Shown: positions 1-13,000 of the stretch, piece by piece
Position numbering within the stretch: position 1 is the stretch's first letter
How the letters are laid out: each line of letters begins with the position of its first letter
DNA from: Baylisascaris procyonis
Taxonomy: Eukaryota; Nematoda; Chromadorea; Rhabditida; Ascarididae
NCBI GenBank assembly: GCA_037389465.1
Contig: JAZARR010000038.1
Coordinates: 99,790-163,789, forward strand
Direction: 5' to 3'
DNA length: 64,000 bases
Program-made: the position numbers and the translations under genes
Notes under the pieces: generated by a model
Seen by the model: only the letters and a program-made list of their open reading frames with translations
Told to the model about the DNA's origin: nothing
The model's database searches: none

Positions 1-150
1 ACGCCCCAAAAAACCAGAATACGCCTAAAAAACCAAAATACGCCCCAAAAAACCAGAATACGCCTTAAAAAAGTGTTGAAATGTACGCCAAAAAAAAAAC
101 CAGAACGCTCCAAAAAACCAAAATACGCCCCAAAAAATGCGCAAGAGAAG
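1..150. repeat. Same A/C-rich minisatellite at the window edge
   Basis: Matches 40,019-40,155 of the minisatellite next to REEP. The array is cut by the window start. Confidence 0.9.
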
Positions 151-3100
151 AATTAAAAGAACTTAAAAAGTGCTAGAACGATAACTCCAAATTGCGATCA
201 CTAAGTCAGATAAATACTAGAATTATGTACAAAAGAAAGTGCCTATACTATAGAGTTGGCAGATTGTTGTCAAACTTCTACAGGTTTCGAGAGAACCTCT
301 TCGGTGACTACATTCCCATCCCGTAGCTCGTTTGCCTAAACTCAACCACGGCCTCCACGACCCATCCCTACAGTGTCGCCAATTCGTGTTTCATTCAACT
401 TAAATCATCCATATGTAACCAAAACGCCGTAAAGCATCAAGACTCCAGCCACGGGATTTACGTGGAAAATAAGAAATTCGATAAATGAGCATCTGCACAT
501 CTTTCTATTGAATCAAATAGGAAGAATGGTTGTATTATATGAGCGAAAAACAGGAACACATAGAATCGTAAATAAATACTTTCCGAATTAAGCTGCAAAA
601 AAAAAGAAACCTTAAAAGCAACCACCTAAGTCCTTACTGCGGTACCACAACAGCAAGCCAACCACAATGTCGACCTCAGTTGCCTATTTACGACGCAATC
701 AAATATTGCGAAAATATTTAAATTTGAATGCAACATAATCAAGTAAACCCCTTGAGTTGCAAGAGATTGTACTATTGCAGCCTAAAAGTATTATTCCACA
801 TTCAACACTTGCGGAAAGGTAACGTAGTCCCTTGTTACGGGGTGAAGGACAGGTAGTTGGTTGTGGACACACGATTCGTGATGTATCGCTGTGAGTACAG
901 TTAGTACAAGATCGAGCGATCCCATTTATAGTTTTCTAGCGATCATATCCCATTTATGAATTACATAGCTTTAAATACACTAGGGATATTAGCTAGAAGC
1001 AAGCTCAATATATGTTGTATTCGGTCTGCCTTCTGCAAAGATACACCTCGATCATTGCCGACTAGAAGTGATAATACAGTGGGGTGCCATTTTCACGCAG
1101 TCATTACAAGTGAGTTTCTGGCAAAAAAGTAGCAAAACGAATAGGGGAGGATACGTCTTTCTACGGCGTCCTCGAATTTTACGGCTTTAAAATCCCATGT
1201 AAAAGTCCAAGACGGGATTGAGCGCCCGTCTATCCCTACAGGCAATAAGTCTACCCCGAAGTTCGGAATCAAGTTACACCTCTGGTTTCTAGACAGGATT
1301 CGCACCTCTGACACTCACCTTTAGACTCCTCAAGCCAACAACTACTTTAACTTATCAGCTTAAACAGTGTTTCATTACCGGAATAACCGGTGTAGTGAAA
1401 GTTCGAGTTATCTGCACAAACGCACAAATTTATGAAGCAGTTGAAATTTGATGTTTTTAGACTGAAAATCACAAACGATGCTCATCGGGTCGTCCCCGAT
1501 CTCCAACGGGGAAGCAAATAATCAACTTGCCCGTCGATGCCCTTACCATAACATATTCCTCCTTTTCCCTTCCTTCCGGACCTTCCCCTCTTACCACATT
1601 TCATTTATGCTCATTATGCGGTTTTACAAACTGTAAGAATCGCATAAAGTTTACGAAAAAAGAACGATACTCATTTTACTAATAATGACACAAAGATTTC
1701 ACACCACTGTACACCCTGAATGGCCAATATATGGAATGTCGAATAAGTGGGAAATATGTAGTACATAACCAGGGATAGTAAAGATTAACCGCTCGACACA
1801 AGTCTAAGGTATTAGAGAACAGAGTTACCCGTGTCGTGGGGAAATCTCCAGTTTGAAAAGCATAAAAACTAGTTCGATAGGGGTGGTTGGGCGCTCCAAG
1901 CCCGACATTACATCCCAAACGTCAAACTTTAAGAGCAAGGTTTTATTGTACCATCAACTACGTTGATGCTCAGAACAACTCAGTAAAACATTCTTGATCG
2001 TTACTTACCCAAACATAAAAACACACAAATACACATATACCCATTTACTATAAGCTTCATAAAAACGTACAAAGAAGAGGAAAAAATTTATGATGGTCTT
2101 AAACGGTTATTCCCGATTTATTATATTTATTATACGGTTGAAAGGAACCACTAAGTAAAGGTACGCTATGACATTTCTCAAAGCATTCACATGCACCTTG
2201 AATATCAGCATAAATATGGAGACCTGGCACAGATGCTATTTATTTTTTATATACCCAAAGGTAATTCATAAAAAATAATAAAACTCATAAAAAAAAGGCT
2301 GTGAAAGAATATCGAATCAAACATCACAGATCCTATATCTGCTTGCTCTCATATATTAAAAAAGAAAACATTCAAACATATGCAAGCTTTTATCGTTCAA
2401 CCGTCTCGACTTCTATTCGTGTCTTGTGAACGGTCTTCTACAACAAATCTGCGAACCTCAATCAGTAAACTTCAGTTGTTCAACCTCACCCGTATTGCAT
2501 AACTTCAATTACCTTCTAATCTCAGTGTCCGCGTCCAACAGACATCACTAGTACGTCTACCTGCAACTATCACGTCTCGCAGGGCTTTTTTGCACCATAG
2601 AAGGATTTCGCAATTTTGGTCGAGCCTCCTTAATCTTATGCAGGTCATACTTTATTGTTCGACTGAGGTTGAACAATTCAAATCCCTTTGCTAAAGTTCA
2701 AAAGTACGACCACAAAGGGTCGGCGATTGAACAGTTGGATAATAAAAGTTCCCAAGAAGGGGGGGGGGGGGTAGGGTCAACGTATGGAAACTGGAGGAAT
2801 CGGTGGTAAACACGTCATCGCGAACAATAGAGGAATTGATGAAAAACCCCCTGAATTTCGAATTCGCAACACTCCAAAACAAAATAACCAAAATGATTCA
2901 TTTAAAACATTACGCGAAGCAATGGAACATCAGCAAGCATTATCGCATTAAAACATCTAAAAAAACGTTCACATAAGCCGATCATGTAATCAACCATACA
3001 TTGCAAAAGCCCAGAAACATTGCAGTTATGTGCAACAAAATACCCATCTTACAACTGACACTGAAAAGTCTCGAAAATGACAATCGGGGGGGGGGAGGTG

Positions 3101-3548
3101 GAGGGGAGAGAGGGAAGGGGGAAGAGCGGGAGAATGAGGTTCTAAAGGAAGACAAGCCGTGCTCGATCCTACTAGAAACTTCACTCCCATAGTCTCCCTA
3201 ATCAAAACTGATATTGCCCCCTCTTCCCCGCACCGCTCCTAAGTTCATAACTCATTTCAATTCGGTCAGTTCTTCAGCTTAGATGGTTCTGCGGGATCCA
3301 TGGAGAAGGGGGTGAGCAGGGTTGGATGCAGTACCTCTCCCTCTCAACTTTCGCCAATCGCCAACTCAAGCAAAATAATAAAAGCGTGACCGCAACCAAC
3401 AACATATGACCAACCGCTAAATACATTTTCTCTATACAAGCAGAAGTGATTTTGCGATAAATAAAAATATATAGAGAGAGCCCATTTTGTATAAATCGTT
3501 AAAATCAAAGCCTGGAGGCGCCAATAACAATAAAAAGAATAGAAACGA
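151..3548. other. No recognised gene; duplicated intergenic sequence
   Basis: Two GC-richer patches (about 240-1,320 and 1,740-1,920) have minus-strand open frames of 73 and 79 codons, but no family, splice partner or codon bias was seen. Contains G-runs at about 2,760-2,771 and 3,087-3,096. The counterpart is 40,156-43,563. Confidence 0.6.
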
Positions 3549-6034
3549 TCATTCCTTCGACGATACAACAGCCAATGGATTGTAGAGATAATCGGATAGG
3601 GCTTTCAGTTTCGCATTCAAAAGACCCATCGGCACCGAGCTATTCGCCTTTACTGCCAGCAACATACTAGCCACTTTAGTGATTGCGATTATACCATCTT
3701 CACATTCAATAAGCATTTCGTGTAAATCCTCTCGAATCCCTATAAATTAATTTATATATCACTTATCGGCACCAACAAAAAATTTGGATAAATGGAGAAT
3801 ATGTAGTGCATATATGACGGATAAAGAAGACTGCGAATAACACATGTAGTAAAGGTAGCTTTGTACAGGTGTGGAGTTCAAGGGAAAAGGGTCCATCGTT
3901 GTTTTCAGAACTAAAGATGAGACAACAAAAGTTTTGTTCAGTTTCCTCAGAAAGCAATATTTAAGTTTATTGCAAAGGTGGGATTTCTCCCGATGCTATT
4001 AGAACATCTAATTGAAAAAAAAAACATTCACAAGTATCCCAGATTCGATATAATGCTTAACACATAATGTGCAGTATAAAAGTTATTAAGGCAGCGATAA
4101 TGGGCACAAATACGATTGTGCTTGTAAGCATTCACCTTCATTTTGATTAAAATAAATGAAATAAATAAAAATAACTAAAGATGGAATAAACATCTCAAGG
4201 AACATGAGCGAATTCTTTAGACAGAAAAAGCAATGAACGAGACGAAATCCCTCTTAGGCAATCCTCTTCGGTGGAATGAACGCAACAACTAGTTTACACC
4301 TTATGATTAACATTTTTTAAAGATGCATTAAGCATCCTTCAATATAAGTGAGAAGGCCGAAGGGGGGGGGGGGGCGGGAAGGGTATCCATTCTGACAGCT
4401 CAAGTGAGATTACAAAAAATTCAAAACCTAGGGCGGTAATAGGATATTAAATAAATCGGAGCTACTAATGAAAGTTTTTTAATCAATGGAGCCGAAATCC
4501 TGCTCATGAAGATAACTAAGCCTCAACCCCTCTATTAAAAAGGATAAACTATAGAAAAATTCTCTAACTCTTGAAAAAATTGTCTTCTTCAAATCTAACA
4601 GTTCTGGTTGCAGATCATTCCCTCTCTCCATTCTTTTTTATACAAAGAAACCAAAGTTCTATCAATTGGGATTAAAAACGCTCCATGTAATAACAACATT
4701 ATTGCTACTACTAAACTATCACCTTTACTGCGGGATATGAACAACTATGCACATCGATGAAATCAAATATGCCACTAAAAACTTCGGTTATCAGGTCAAT
4801 GAACCCCATCGATCAAGGGGCGGTGGATGGAGGGATAAACGAGAAAAAAGCAAGGAGAGAGGAGGACTGATATTGACAGAAAAATAAGCTGGTCAAGGAA
4901 AGAAAAGAAAGCCATGAGCGAGACAACAAAAAGGGTAGATACAAGAACTGACTGCAAAAGAATTCGGTGATGGATGAGGGGAGGGAGGAATCACATGTAG
5001 TTATGAGATTTCGTGTGAAGCTTACCTAATAAGCACCTAACTTTAATGCATAAGACTCTCTTCAAACATTGATCCCTCAATGAGTTGACAGCCTTACAAT
5101 TTTGAAACTGCTGCTGCATTAGTTTCCATAGATATTTTCCATTCCCTTACCCAACAGATTTATTTACCGCTAAGAAATTGCTGGAAAATCCACAATTAAA
5201 AAAAAGCATCAAAAACGGAAAAAAACCTTGTCGTTCGAATGTTTCCCAAATATTAGAAAGAAGAGCAGCCGAAACAGTCGCATTTGCACTGCTCGAGTCG
5301 ACACTCTCGTACCCACTATATGCGAGCAAAAGACCTGACAAATACCATGAAAAAGAGCAAGACGACGACGAAGGTAAAAATGAAGTAGTATTTGAGTTAT
5401 TGGTTAAATATTTGCAACGATTTATAGTATATATGAAAAGATAGTTATTCAAAAATCTCTGCCTCGGATTTAATGCTGTATGTTTGGGAAGTTTTATATT
5501 ATGACATGTAATCTTGATGAGATGAGGCACTAGCAAATGCAGGAGCATTTTCAACAAAAAATTCTGAAAACAAAAAAAAATTATCGAAGCAACGAAATAA
5601 GATATTATAAGGACTCCTATGGTCTTTAATACTTATTCAAGTTGGAAAATGATGCAGCACTTGTTGTCACATATGGTGCTATCAGCGCAGAAGCACATCA
5701 CATAAACACCTCGACCATTCCAGATCATGCCCGCCACAAGTTCTGTACCCTAATAACCGTATCTAAGCCTTACATCACCTCTTATTTAAGTTGGATGGCA
5801 GGATATAAAAACCAGCCTGCTATTCCGCTTTGCTCAATAATGGTAAAACCAAATCATTTCAAGGGCATAAACTACTGGGCAATAAAATTTTTGGCTAGAA
5901 GGTGTGTAAGCTGCATCAAACATTCAAGCAAAAACTAAAAAGAGCAAACCTTCTCGGTTCAGAAGAAGAGCACCTTTCGCATCGCCGGTGTTCACTTGGC
6001 CAAGTACATGTGTCAACGCCTTTGGTTTTAACAT
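3549..6034 (-). CDS. LAMTOR2: LAMTOR2 (Ragulator subunit, roadblock/LC7 fold), copy 1
   Basis: Small scaffold subunit of the Ragulator complex on late endosomes and lysosomes. It pairs with LAMTOR3 and helps recruit Rag GTPases/mTORC1 and MAPK signalling. Three exons on the minus strand: 6034-5950 (starts MLKPKALTHVLGQVNTGDAK), 5334-5227 (LLLAYSGYESVDSSSANATV then SNIWETFERQ) and 3739-3549 (EDLHEMLIECEDG..AITKVASMLL, ending VVSSKE, TGA at 3551-3549). Codons split at both junctions are restored as Gly. The product is 127 residues against 125 in human LAMTOR2, which has the same order of motifs (MLRPKALTQVL, LLLNNEG, LLAYSGYG, SNIW, AITRVANLLL). Intron 2 is about 1.5 kb. An acceptor-like tttattttAG ends 23 bases upstream of the ATG, consistent with spliced-leader trans-splicing. 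Intact throughout. Confidence 0.95.
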
Positions 6035-6230
6035 CACCAATTCACCGCAACCAAACTCTAAAATAAATTACTAAAAACCTTTCCTATCAGTTAAAATTTC
6101 AGATTAAAGAAAACACGAAGCTGCTCCGAACAAAACAATCGTAATGAAGAGGAAACGGTGCTCATATTGTTTGCTCCATCCTCCCTACCCGCTTAATTAT
6201 AGGTACGTTCCCTCCGACAAAGAATGATGG

Positions 6231-6317
6231 TGGAACAGGTACATGAATGCACTGACTATATGCATGGTGGAGGAGGTACATGAATGCAGTGACTATCTGC
6301 ATGGTGGAGGAGGTGGT
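6231..6317. repeat. Two-copy 37-base tandem repeat (P)
   Basis: ggtggaacaggtacatgaat.. and ggtggaggaggtacatgaat.. repeat with few changes, followed by a partial third unit (ggtggaggaggtgg). Confidence 0.8.
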
Positions 6318-6356
6318 GGATTAAATCTGAAAATGTACTCAGGAGAAAAAACAACG

Positions 6357-6682
6357 TCACCTAGAAAAGTCGAAGCCCGAGACTCATAAATTAGTAACTG
6401 AGCCTGGAACTATACCGCCGGTTATGAGGGATTTTTAAAGCACTATTCAACAACTTTCAACATAATCAATGACCCTGATGGAGTCAATAAGTAATCCTGC
6501 TCAAATAGTCCCACGTATAATTCAGAAACCCACACTACAACTCAACGAGAATACATGGCGTAGCCCTCACCCCCCCCCCCCCCCCCTCCTTCCAATGAGA
6601 ATGCATTACGTAACCCTCCCCTCACCCAGTGAGAATGCATTACATAACCCTCCCCCCCACCTATGAGGATGCATGCCCTAAG
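6357..6682. repeat. R1 element with C-rich minisatellite, U1
   Basis: About 190 bases of conserved body beginning tagaaaagtcgaagcccgag, followed by a minisatellite (6,544-6,682) of degenerate units around aatgagaatgcattacgtaa plus a variable C-run. About four units here, one with a C-run of about 15. Related to R2, with several differences in the body. Confidence 0.85.
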
Positions 6683-6827
6683 AACTATTTTCATCCGTCC
6701 CACCTGAGACTCCATCAGCTGAAATCTTTGTAACATCGAATTCACCACTTTCTGTCTGAGTCCATAAACATTAAGCCGGTAAATTAGCCCATAAAAACAT
6801 GAATGAACAAATCATCAATAAGTTCCC

Positions 6828-7098
6828 TCATCTACCTTCTATTGATCCTCCTTTTTTGTAACGCTTATAAACGGTTCGCATTATTGGTTTTCTACGAGTT
6901 CGCACAGCTTCACATCACTCTCTCCTAATATTACAACCTCTAATTATTTCGATCAAAGAATCATCCCCATCACCTTCATTAATCCGGATATCACGAATCT
7001 TTACAACCCAACACACATCTATTGTTTCGTAATTCTGCAATATGCTAGGGTCTTCATAACCTTTATACTCGATTAATGCAAATATTGACGCTATTTCA
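6828..7098 (-). pseudogene. Copy of the unrecognised terminal exon, nonsense-mutated (unit U1)
   Basis: Same exon, but the codon for Arg in the RRERCEA stretch is TGA here (CGA in U4), so the frame breaks two thirds of the way along. The reading downstream is otherwise preserved to GGSIEGR. Confidence 0.4.
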
Positions 7099-8997
7099 CT
7101 GTCGATACAAATGAAGCATTTTTACTGATCAAATAGGAGATCTATCGACTCGGCGCGATCGAGATTCATACTAACAACAAATAATAGCAAATATTTTATT
7201 TTTGCATTTAGAAATATTCCGTACAATTTATTATCAATATATGCAAAATGTTCAATGTTGATTCAAAAAACATATCAAAGAGGTTAAACAAAAAAAACAT
7301 GCCAATACGGAAAAGAATAAAATAAATAAGATCATCGAATATATTACATAAAAACCTTTATATATTCCTAAAATTCTTATTTCAATAAATCACTTTAATT
7401 TCAATTTCAATAAATAAATATGAATAAAATCACTTTCAATAAACCAAAACAAAGGAATCAAAGAAACGTATAAGGGATAATAATAACAATTAAATTTGCT
7501 TCAATTCTCATAAATGATAAGAAAATGAACGTGGGCAATTTTAATAAAATTTCAATGATCCTATTCTTCATAAAGCAATCCTCAATTAGCGCTTTCACAC
7601 AGTGAGGGAGGGAGTAGAGGAAGGTGGGATGCAACGTAAACGGATGCGGAAAGTGGATATATTCAACCAAAAAAACATTTCAAACAATATCTGAGGTCAT
7701 CATTCAGAACTTAATCCCTTAATGAATAAATAAAAAAAGGAATTCACTAAAATAGTGCAATCGTTTCTTAAAATATTCACTTTTGATGACAATCCGCTCA
7801 CCTCATCAACTACGCCATCTGATGCCCTCAAGCCAAATACCCACATTCCTATTTATAATCGACCAATAACAATACTACAGAGAGTCGACATGCACAAATA
7901 ATTATGAAAATCCTGCAGAACAGATATTTACACATATTGTCACATGTTTCACTAATAACGTCTGACAAATCCTTTTCGTCCTCATAGAAATGGTCTTGCA
8001 CTCATTATCAAATAGCACTTTGCACCACCGATGTATTCAGCCCTTATAGAAATGTTCTCATCGCATATCGCCGATTCGTTTTGGAATACTTCACTCCTAT
8101 ATGGTCCCCCTCCCCCCCCCATGATTTCTGATATCAGGTTGCTAGAAAATGTACAGAAACGCTTCACTTTATTACTACCATGATCCGTACCAGCTAAACC
8201 ACATTAACATACCAAAACAAAATTTTTCAAAATAGAATCATTGGAAAATCGCAGACTCAAGTTTATGTATTAAATGTCCACTCGTCTATATGGGACCTTT
8301 CGAAAGATGCTCATTCCTATTTACCCACCTATTTTTGCAATGTTTCTTCATTTCGGGACGTTGAAATAAATAAATAAAGTAGGAAAATACCATTGAAAAA
8401 GCGCCAAAGAAGAACTAAACACACCCAGTTAAAAGGCTCATCGAATTCAACACATTATTAGCATCCATCTTCTGATAAAAAATAAAACTTGTAGTGTTTC
8501 TCACAAAAATTTTTAATTTTAAAAAATTTCTCTGCAAAGGCAATGATGAAAAGTCCACACAACGTTCTCAAAAACCTGACAGTTATTCAGGATCTCAGAA
8601 AGAAGGATCCTATTTTCCTTAGACACATCAATGTTAATTATCAATATCAACGAGGTTGAACAAACTACCCATCGATAAACTCATCACGAGAACATCTTGC
8701 TGATGCAAATTTCAAAACTGTTCAAACAGCACGCAGAATATGCTCATGAAGAATAAAAAACCATAAAAACAATACACAAACATCAATTCAAAGATAACGA
8801 TTCCCTACTCAGGCGCTAGACATGCACAGGTAGATGCACCCACCCCGGTTGGAGATCCCAGCATGGGTCGATACTCATGAAACCTAACATTTATGAATGG
8901 TGGTAATCTTATCCCACTTTCGTTAGCTGCAAAATTTCCAGGCAAGTAATGTACTTGGAAGAAAAAATAATCTTTCCTGCAAATTCAAGTTTTGACT

Positions 8998-9332
8998 TAG
9001 AAAAGTCGAAGCCCGAGACTCATAAATTGGTAACTGAGCCTGGAACTATACCGCCCGTTATGAGGGATTTTTAAAGCACCACTCAACAACTTTCAACATA
9101 ATCAATAACTCTGAAGAGTCAATAAGTAATCTTGCTAAAATAGACCCACGTGTACATCAGAAACCCACACCTCCACCCCACCCAATGAGAATGTGTTACT
9201 TAACCCTCCCCCTCCTATGAGAACGCATGGCATAACCCCCCCTCCCCTACCCAGTGAGAAGGCATGGCATAACTCTAACCCCCACCCAATGAGAAGGTAT
9301 GGCATAACCCCCACCCACCCAATGAGAATGCG
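8998..9332. repeat. R2 element with minisatellite, U1
   Basis: Diverged second copy of R inside the same unit: the same tagaaaagtcgaagcccgag start and the same body order, then about five units of the aatgagaaNgcatggcataa type (9,183-9,332). Common sequence starts exactly at tagaaaag, marking the left edge of R. Confidence 0.82.
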
Positions 9333-9427
9333 TCCCCAAATGTTCAACATGATCGCAATTGTCGAAGACCTGGACAGACGCCAAGGAAAAATTTGGAAAA
9401 AACTTTTTTTCTGTCGGAGATGGATAT

Positions 9428-9478
9428 TTTTGGTATCAAACGATAGAACTCGATAAGTTCTATCGTTTGGTACCAAAA
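9428..9478. other. 23-bp inverted repeat (hairpin), U1
   Basis: Arms ttttggtatcaaacgatag.. and ..ctatcgtttggtaccaaaa pair over 23 bp with one mismatch, around the 5-base loop cgata. About 95 bases right of R2. Function unknown; it could be a stem-loop in RNA or an old terminal structure. Confidence 0.85.
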
Positions 9479-9698
9479 TCACCGATTTTCTTCGAAAAAA
9501 TTTTTTTCATATTTTACTAGCTTATCTGTCACATCTCGATAACACGTTTCAATAATCGCCATCTTTTGTTCTCAGAACGACGAGGAAATATTTCTTTTCA
9601 GTGATTTACCTATACAATAATATAATATACGACATACCTCTAGATAATCATATCTAGCTATCAAAATTAATAAAACTCTAACGGTCTTTGGAATTTCC

Positions 9699-9796
9699 TC
9701 AGCCTTTTTGGTGCTTCCCACACATCGCAATCCACTTCTCTCGAATCGCCTTTTCATCGCCGTTGTTGTTATTATCCTTCGTATTTGTGTGTGGAT
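9699..9796 (-). pseudogene. Copy of last-exon candidate (IREKWIAMCGKHQKG) in U1
   Basis: Same 98-base exon candidate as 30,893-30,796, with the same TGA. Upstream homology to the U3 locus ends near 10,057, so this copy has lost whatever exon precedes it. Confidence 0.3.
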
Positions 9797-10057
9797 CTTA
9801 AAATCAAATACATCTCTAAATTACTTATAAAATAAGATTGCACAGGTGATGCGCGCAAAACAAAAACCCTAAACTTTGCTGATGAAATAAAAAAGTTACA
9901 TCAACGATATAAAAAAAAATTGAACATAATGAAAAAGACAAAGAAGCTCCTCGGATCATTTCCAGACGAAAAGCTGCCCAATTAAAAAAAAATTCCCGTT
10001 CCAGCCAAATCTGAGAGAATGCATGGACATCAAAACATTTCACTTCTCCTAGCAGAA

Positions 10058-13000
10058 GAACAATGCTCTAGTGCCCCTAAATAAGAGGGAATCTAGGCAT
10101 ACATAGGTATAAGGGCAACTAAATCAATCAAAGAATAATAAAAGAAAACTAACTATTAGCAACAATATCTGTTTGCCTTAATCGTTCTCAATTTTTTGGC
10201 CACAGTTCTGCGAACGCTTTCAAAACGTAGTTATATTCAACAATCATCTATAATGAACAAGGAACAGAAATCGAGTGAATGCAATAAACAGCCTATCTAC
10301 ACGTCAAATAGAACCTTGAATCGTCTCATTGAAGGTGTCATGCATGTGTTTGATTGCTCATAGTGATTCATTGTTGTCGAAATTAGCTAAATGGGCGGCG
10401 AAAATACGCATCGCCTGTGCAATGTTTCACTTTTCAAAGTCGTCGATAAATTTTCTGGTGACATTCGATAAAACTTTGGATCAAGCAATTTGGCCAATAC
10501 TTTTATGGAACAGTATTTTATGAGGTGTTCAGTGCTGAGTAACGATCTGAAGCATTTCTAATCAATGGAATTCTTTAGGCAATGAGGTTTACTAAACATG
10601 GTTGTCATACCAAAATAAAACTCTAAAAAACCGCTCAATAGCGGCAATAACGTCAGCTAACACAATATTTCATAGAGTTTCATCTGCGGAATGGCAAATG
10701 AACACCTGTTTCGAGTGGTGAATTTGCTGTGGACGATTTTATTGCCGCATCCTTCCGTGGATCGCATCTGGAAGCTCGTTTGTTCCATATAGTGCTGCAA
10801 CAGAAATCACACACTTCTTGTTGCCGCATTGCATGCAACAAAAGCGACCTTAGCAAGACGATCTTGGCCAAACTTTTCTTCTCGGGCAGCTCACCCGTTC
10901 CTCTTGACAAGAGAACCTCGAATATCGGAGACAGCAACCCCTCAACCACGTTAGACCCCCCTAAAACCACCCCAATCCTCTCCTCAAGTTGTGGGACAAA
11001 CAATCCCACCTCAACCAAACCCTTCCTCGCAATACCCCTTGGCCCCTAAACCTTGAAAATGACGGCATCTAACAGATAATCATTTCATCGCCGTCATGCC
11101 TCGCGAAAATCGGGGACAACTATTTGTGACAATGAAAGATGGTCATGAGCCGTTATCCTGGAAGATCATGGGACGTAAACAACATCGGGTTTATTCTATG
11201 CCATGTAGTACTCCTAAGCAAATGGTGCAGCGCACCTTACTTGATCGAATTTAACGACTTTTTCAAAAACGTTTTCAAACCACAACATCAACAGACTTAA
11301 TTCAGTGAAGTGACTGCCATTTTAAAACAAACAGAGGGTGTGCATCATCGCAACACAATTTTCCAAGCGATGTGTATCTATATTTCCGAGATATTTGCAT
11401 AAAAAACGAAATAGTATCGTGAAAAGCCACAAAAAGCAGAAAAACCAATCCTGTTATATGCTATCCCCCCTACCATCCCATCTCATTCCCTATTCCTCCC
11501 TTCCCCACCCCGTCCCCAATTATCCACTATAATAAGTCATAAAAATTTGTAGAGATTTGATGCAATAAATAAACAAACAAATTTTTTTGCCGAAAATTTA
11601 TCGATAATAGAAAACATCAGAGAGAATCATGCAAGATAGATGCACCAACAAATATTTTTATAGTAATGCAAAAATGACTAAATTTTTCAATTTAAAAGCG
11701 AAGGCACCACACATTCATTCAACTGAAAAAAACATTCACATTTTTCGTATATCTGTGCGTAATTGAAAAGAATATTTGTGCAGCAAATACATAAAATGTG
11801 AATAAATTGAAAACCATTTAAAAAAGTTTTTTTGTTGAAAAACTTCGCTTATGGAAATAGAAAAAACTACCGGCGCAGTTTTTGCAACTTACATATAAAG
11901 GAAAAAAACGCCTAACAGGTAATAAATCATCGAAGGAACCCATTAAATAATCACTGGAAAAAAGTTAATGCTCTGAATTAAGTTCTTCTGCAATGAAAAA
12001 GTTCTGAACTCAAAAGAAATTTTTTTCATCTTCCAATTTTTCACAAATATTATAATTTGATTGCTTGACCTGCGAAGGTTGTCAGCATATTTCCAAAAAA
12101 AGCTACCCTGACACCCCAATCGTTATCGAGTTTTCAACGTACATGGATAAAACTTAGCTTCCATTTATAGCTATTAGTATGTCACCTTTAGCTTCGATTT
12201 AGCGATGCAGTATTGAAATTGAAAGAAAGGTTATCCTCCTTTTTGTCCTTCTGCAGCTTTTTCTTTTGCTATCAGCAAACTAGTACTGTTGAAAAAACAT
12301 CTCATCCACTTTACTGTATTAAATACTGCAGTAATCCAGATCATTTCTCTACAGTATAAAAGAGAATCGAAGCAGTACTCAATTAAAATGATAATAACGA
12401 TAGGAGGTGCCTCATTTGACGATTATTTAGATAACCTATTTGTAAAAAAATCAGCAAAAAGCATCTTTGCGCAGAGAACACAAATGATGCAACCGGTAAA
12501 GCAGAAGCAAAACACAAATACAGCAAAATGCCGTCTCATCACGATGGAACACTTCTACAGATGGCGACCACAACAGAACCTCAATGAGCAATGCAATAAA
12601 AAGCGCCTTTCGAAGAATAATAGTTGGTCAAAGTCACCCCTCCGCTTTGTTTCGACACGTCAGATTCGTCTCCCTTCTAGTGTTAAGTCGTCGAAAACTT
12701 ACAGATATTGCCCCGACTGATCTCACTGGTGTATCCCAGTTTTAGCAACATCTGTATCGCTCAATAAGCGAACCTACGCATCTCGAAGGCCTGATCTCTC
12801 TAATAAAGACCCCCTCCCCTCCCCCCCCCCCACCTCGATTATTCTAACTTATTCGAATGACCTCAATCATCGAAACAAATCTAAGTGGTAAAAAAAATGA
12901 CAATGGTATTCCGAACGGAAGAAGCGTTGCGAGTAAATGATACAGCAATATACATAGTAATTAAGAAATGTGCAAGTTGTTTACAGATATGTCGCACACT

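Larger units (their letters stand above)
1..6356. repeat. Segment P, duplicated at 40,019-46,374
   Basis: Base 1 corresponds to 40,019; the offset stays near 40,018 across the whole block, with scattered substitutions and homopolymer indels. Together with U1 the shared block runs to about 16,733 (matching 56,794), a 16.7-kb direct duplication with starts about 40 kb apart. The block contains LAMTOR2. Confidence 0.95.

Noticed and set aside
1255..1320. tRNA-like box (gattcgcacctc) on the minus strand
   Set aside because: The stem on either side does not pair as a T arm and no acceptor stem or anticodon arm fits.
5178..5444. 88-codon plus-strand frame with a good donor-like site
   Set aside because: It is antisense to LAMTOR2 exon 2, which is supported by homology and phase.
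5642..5938. 98-codon plus-strand frame
   Set aside because: Lies in LAMTOR2 intron 1 and is broken in the P' copy.
6544..9332. Possible CRISPR-like array because of regular spacing
   Set aside because: Eukaryotic context; units are degenerate, contiguous and lack unique spacers, so this is a minisatellite.
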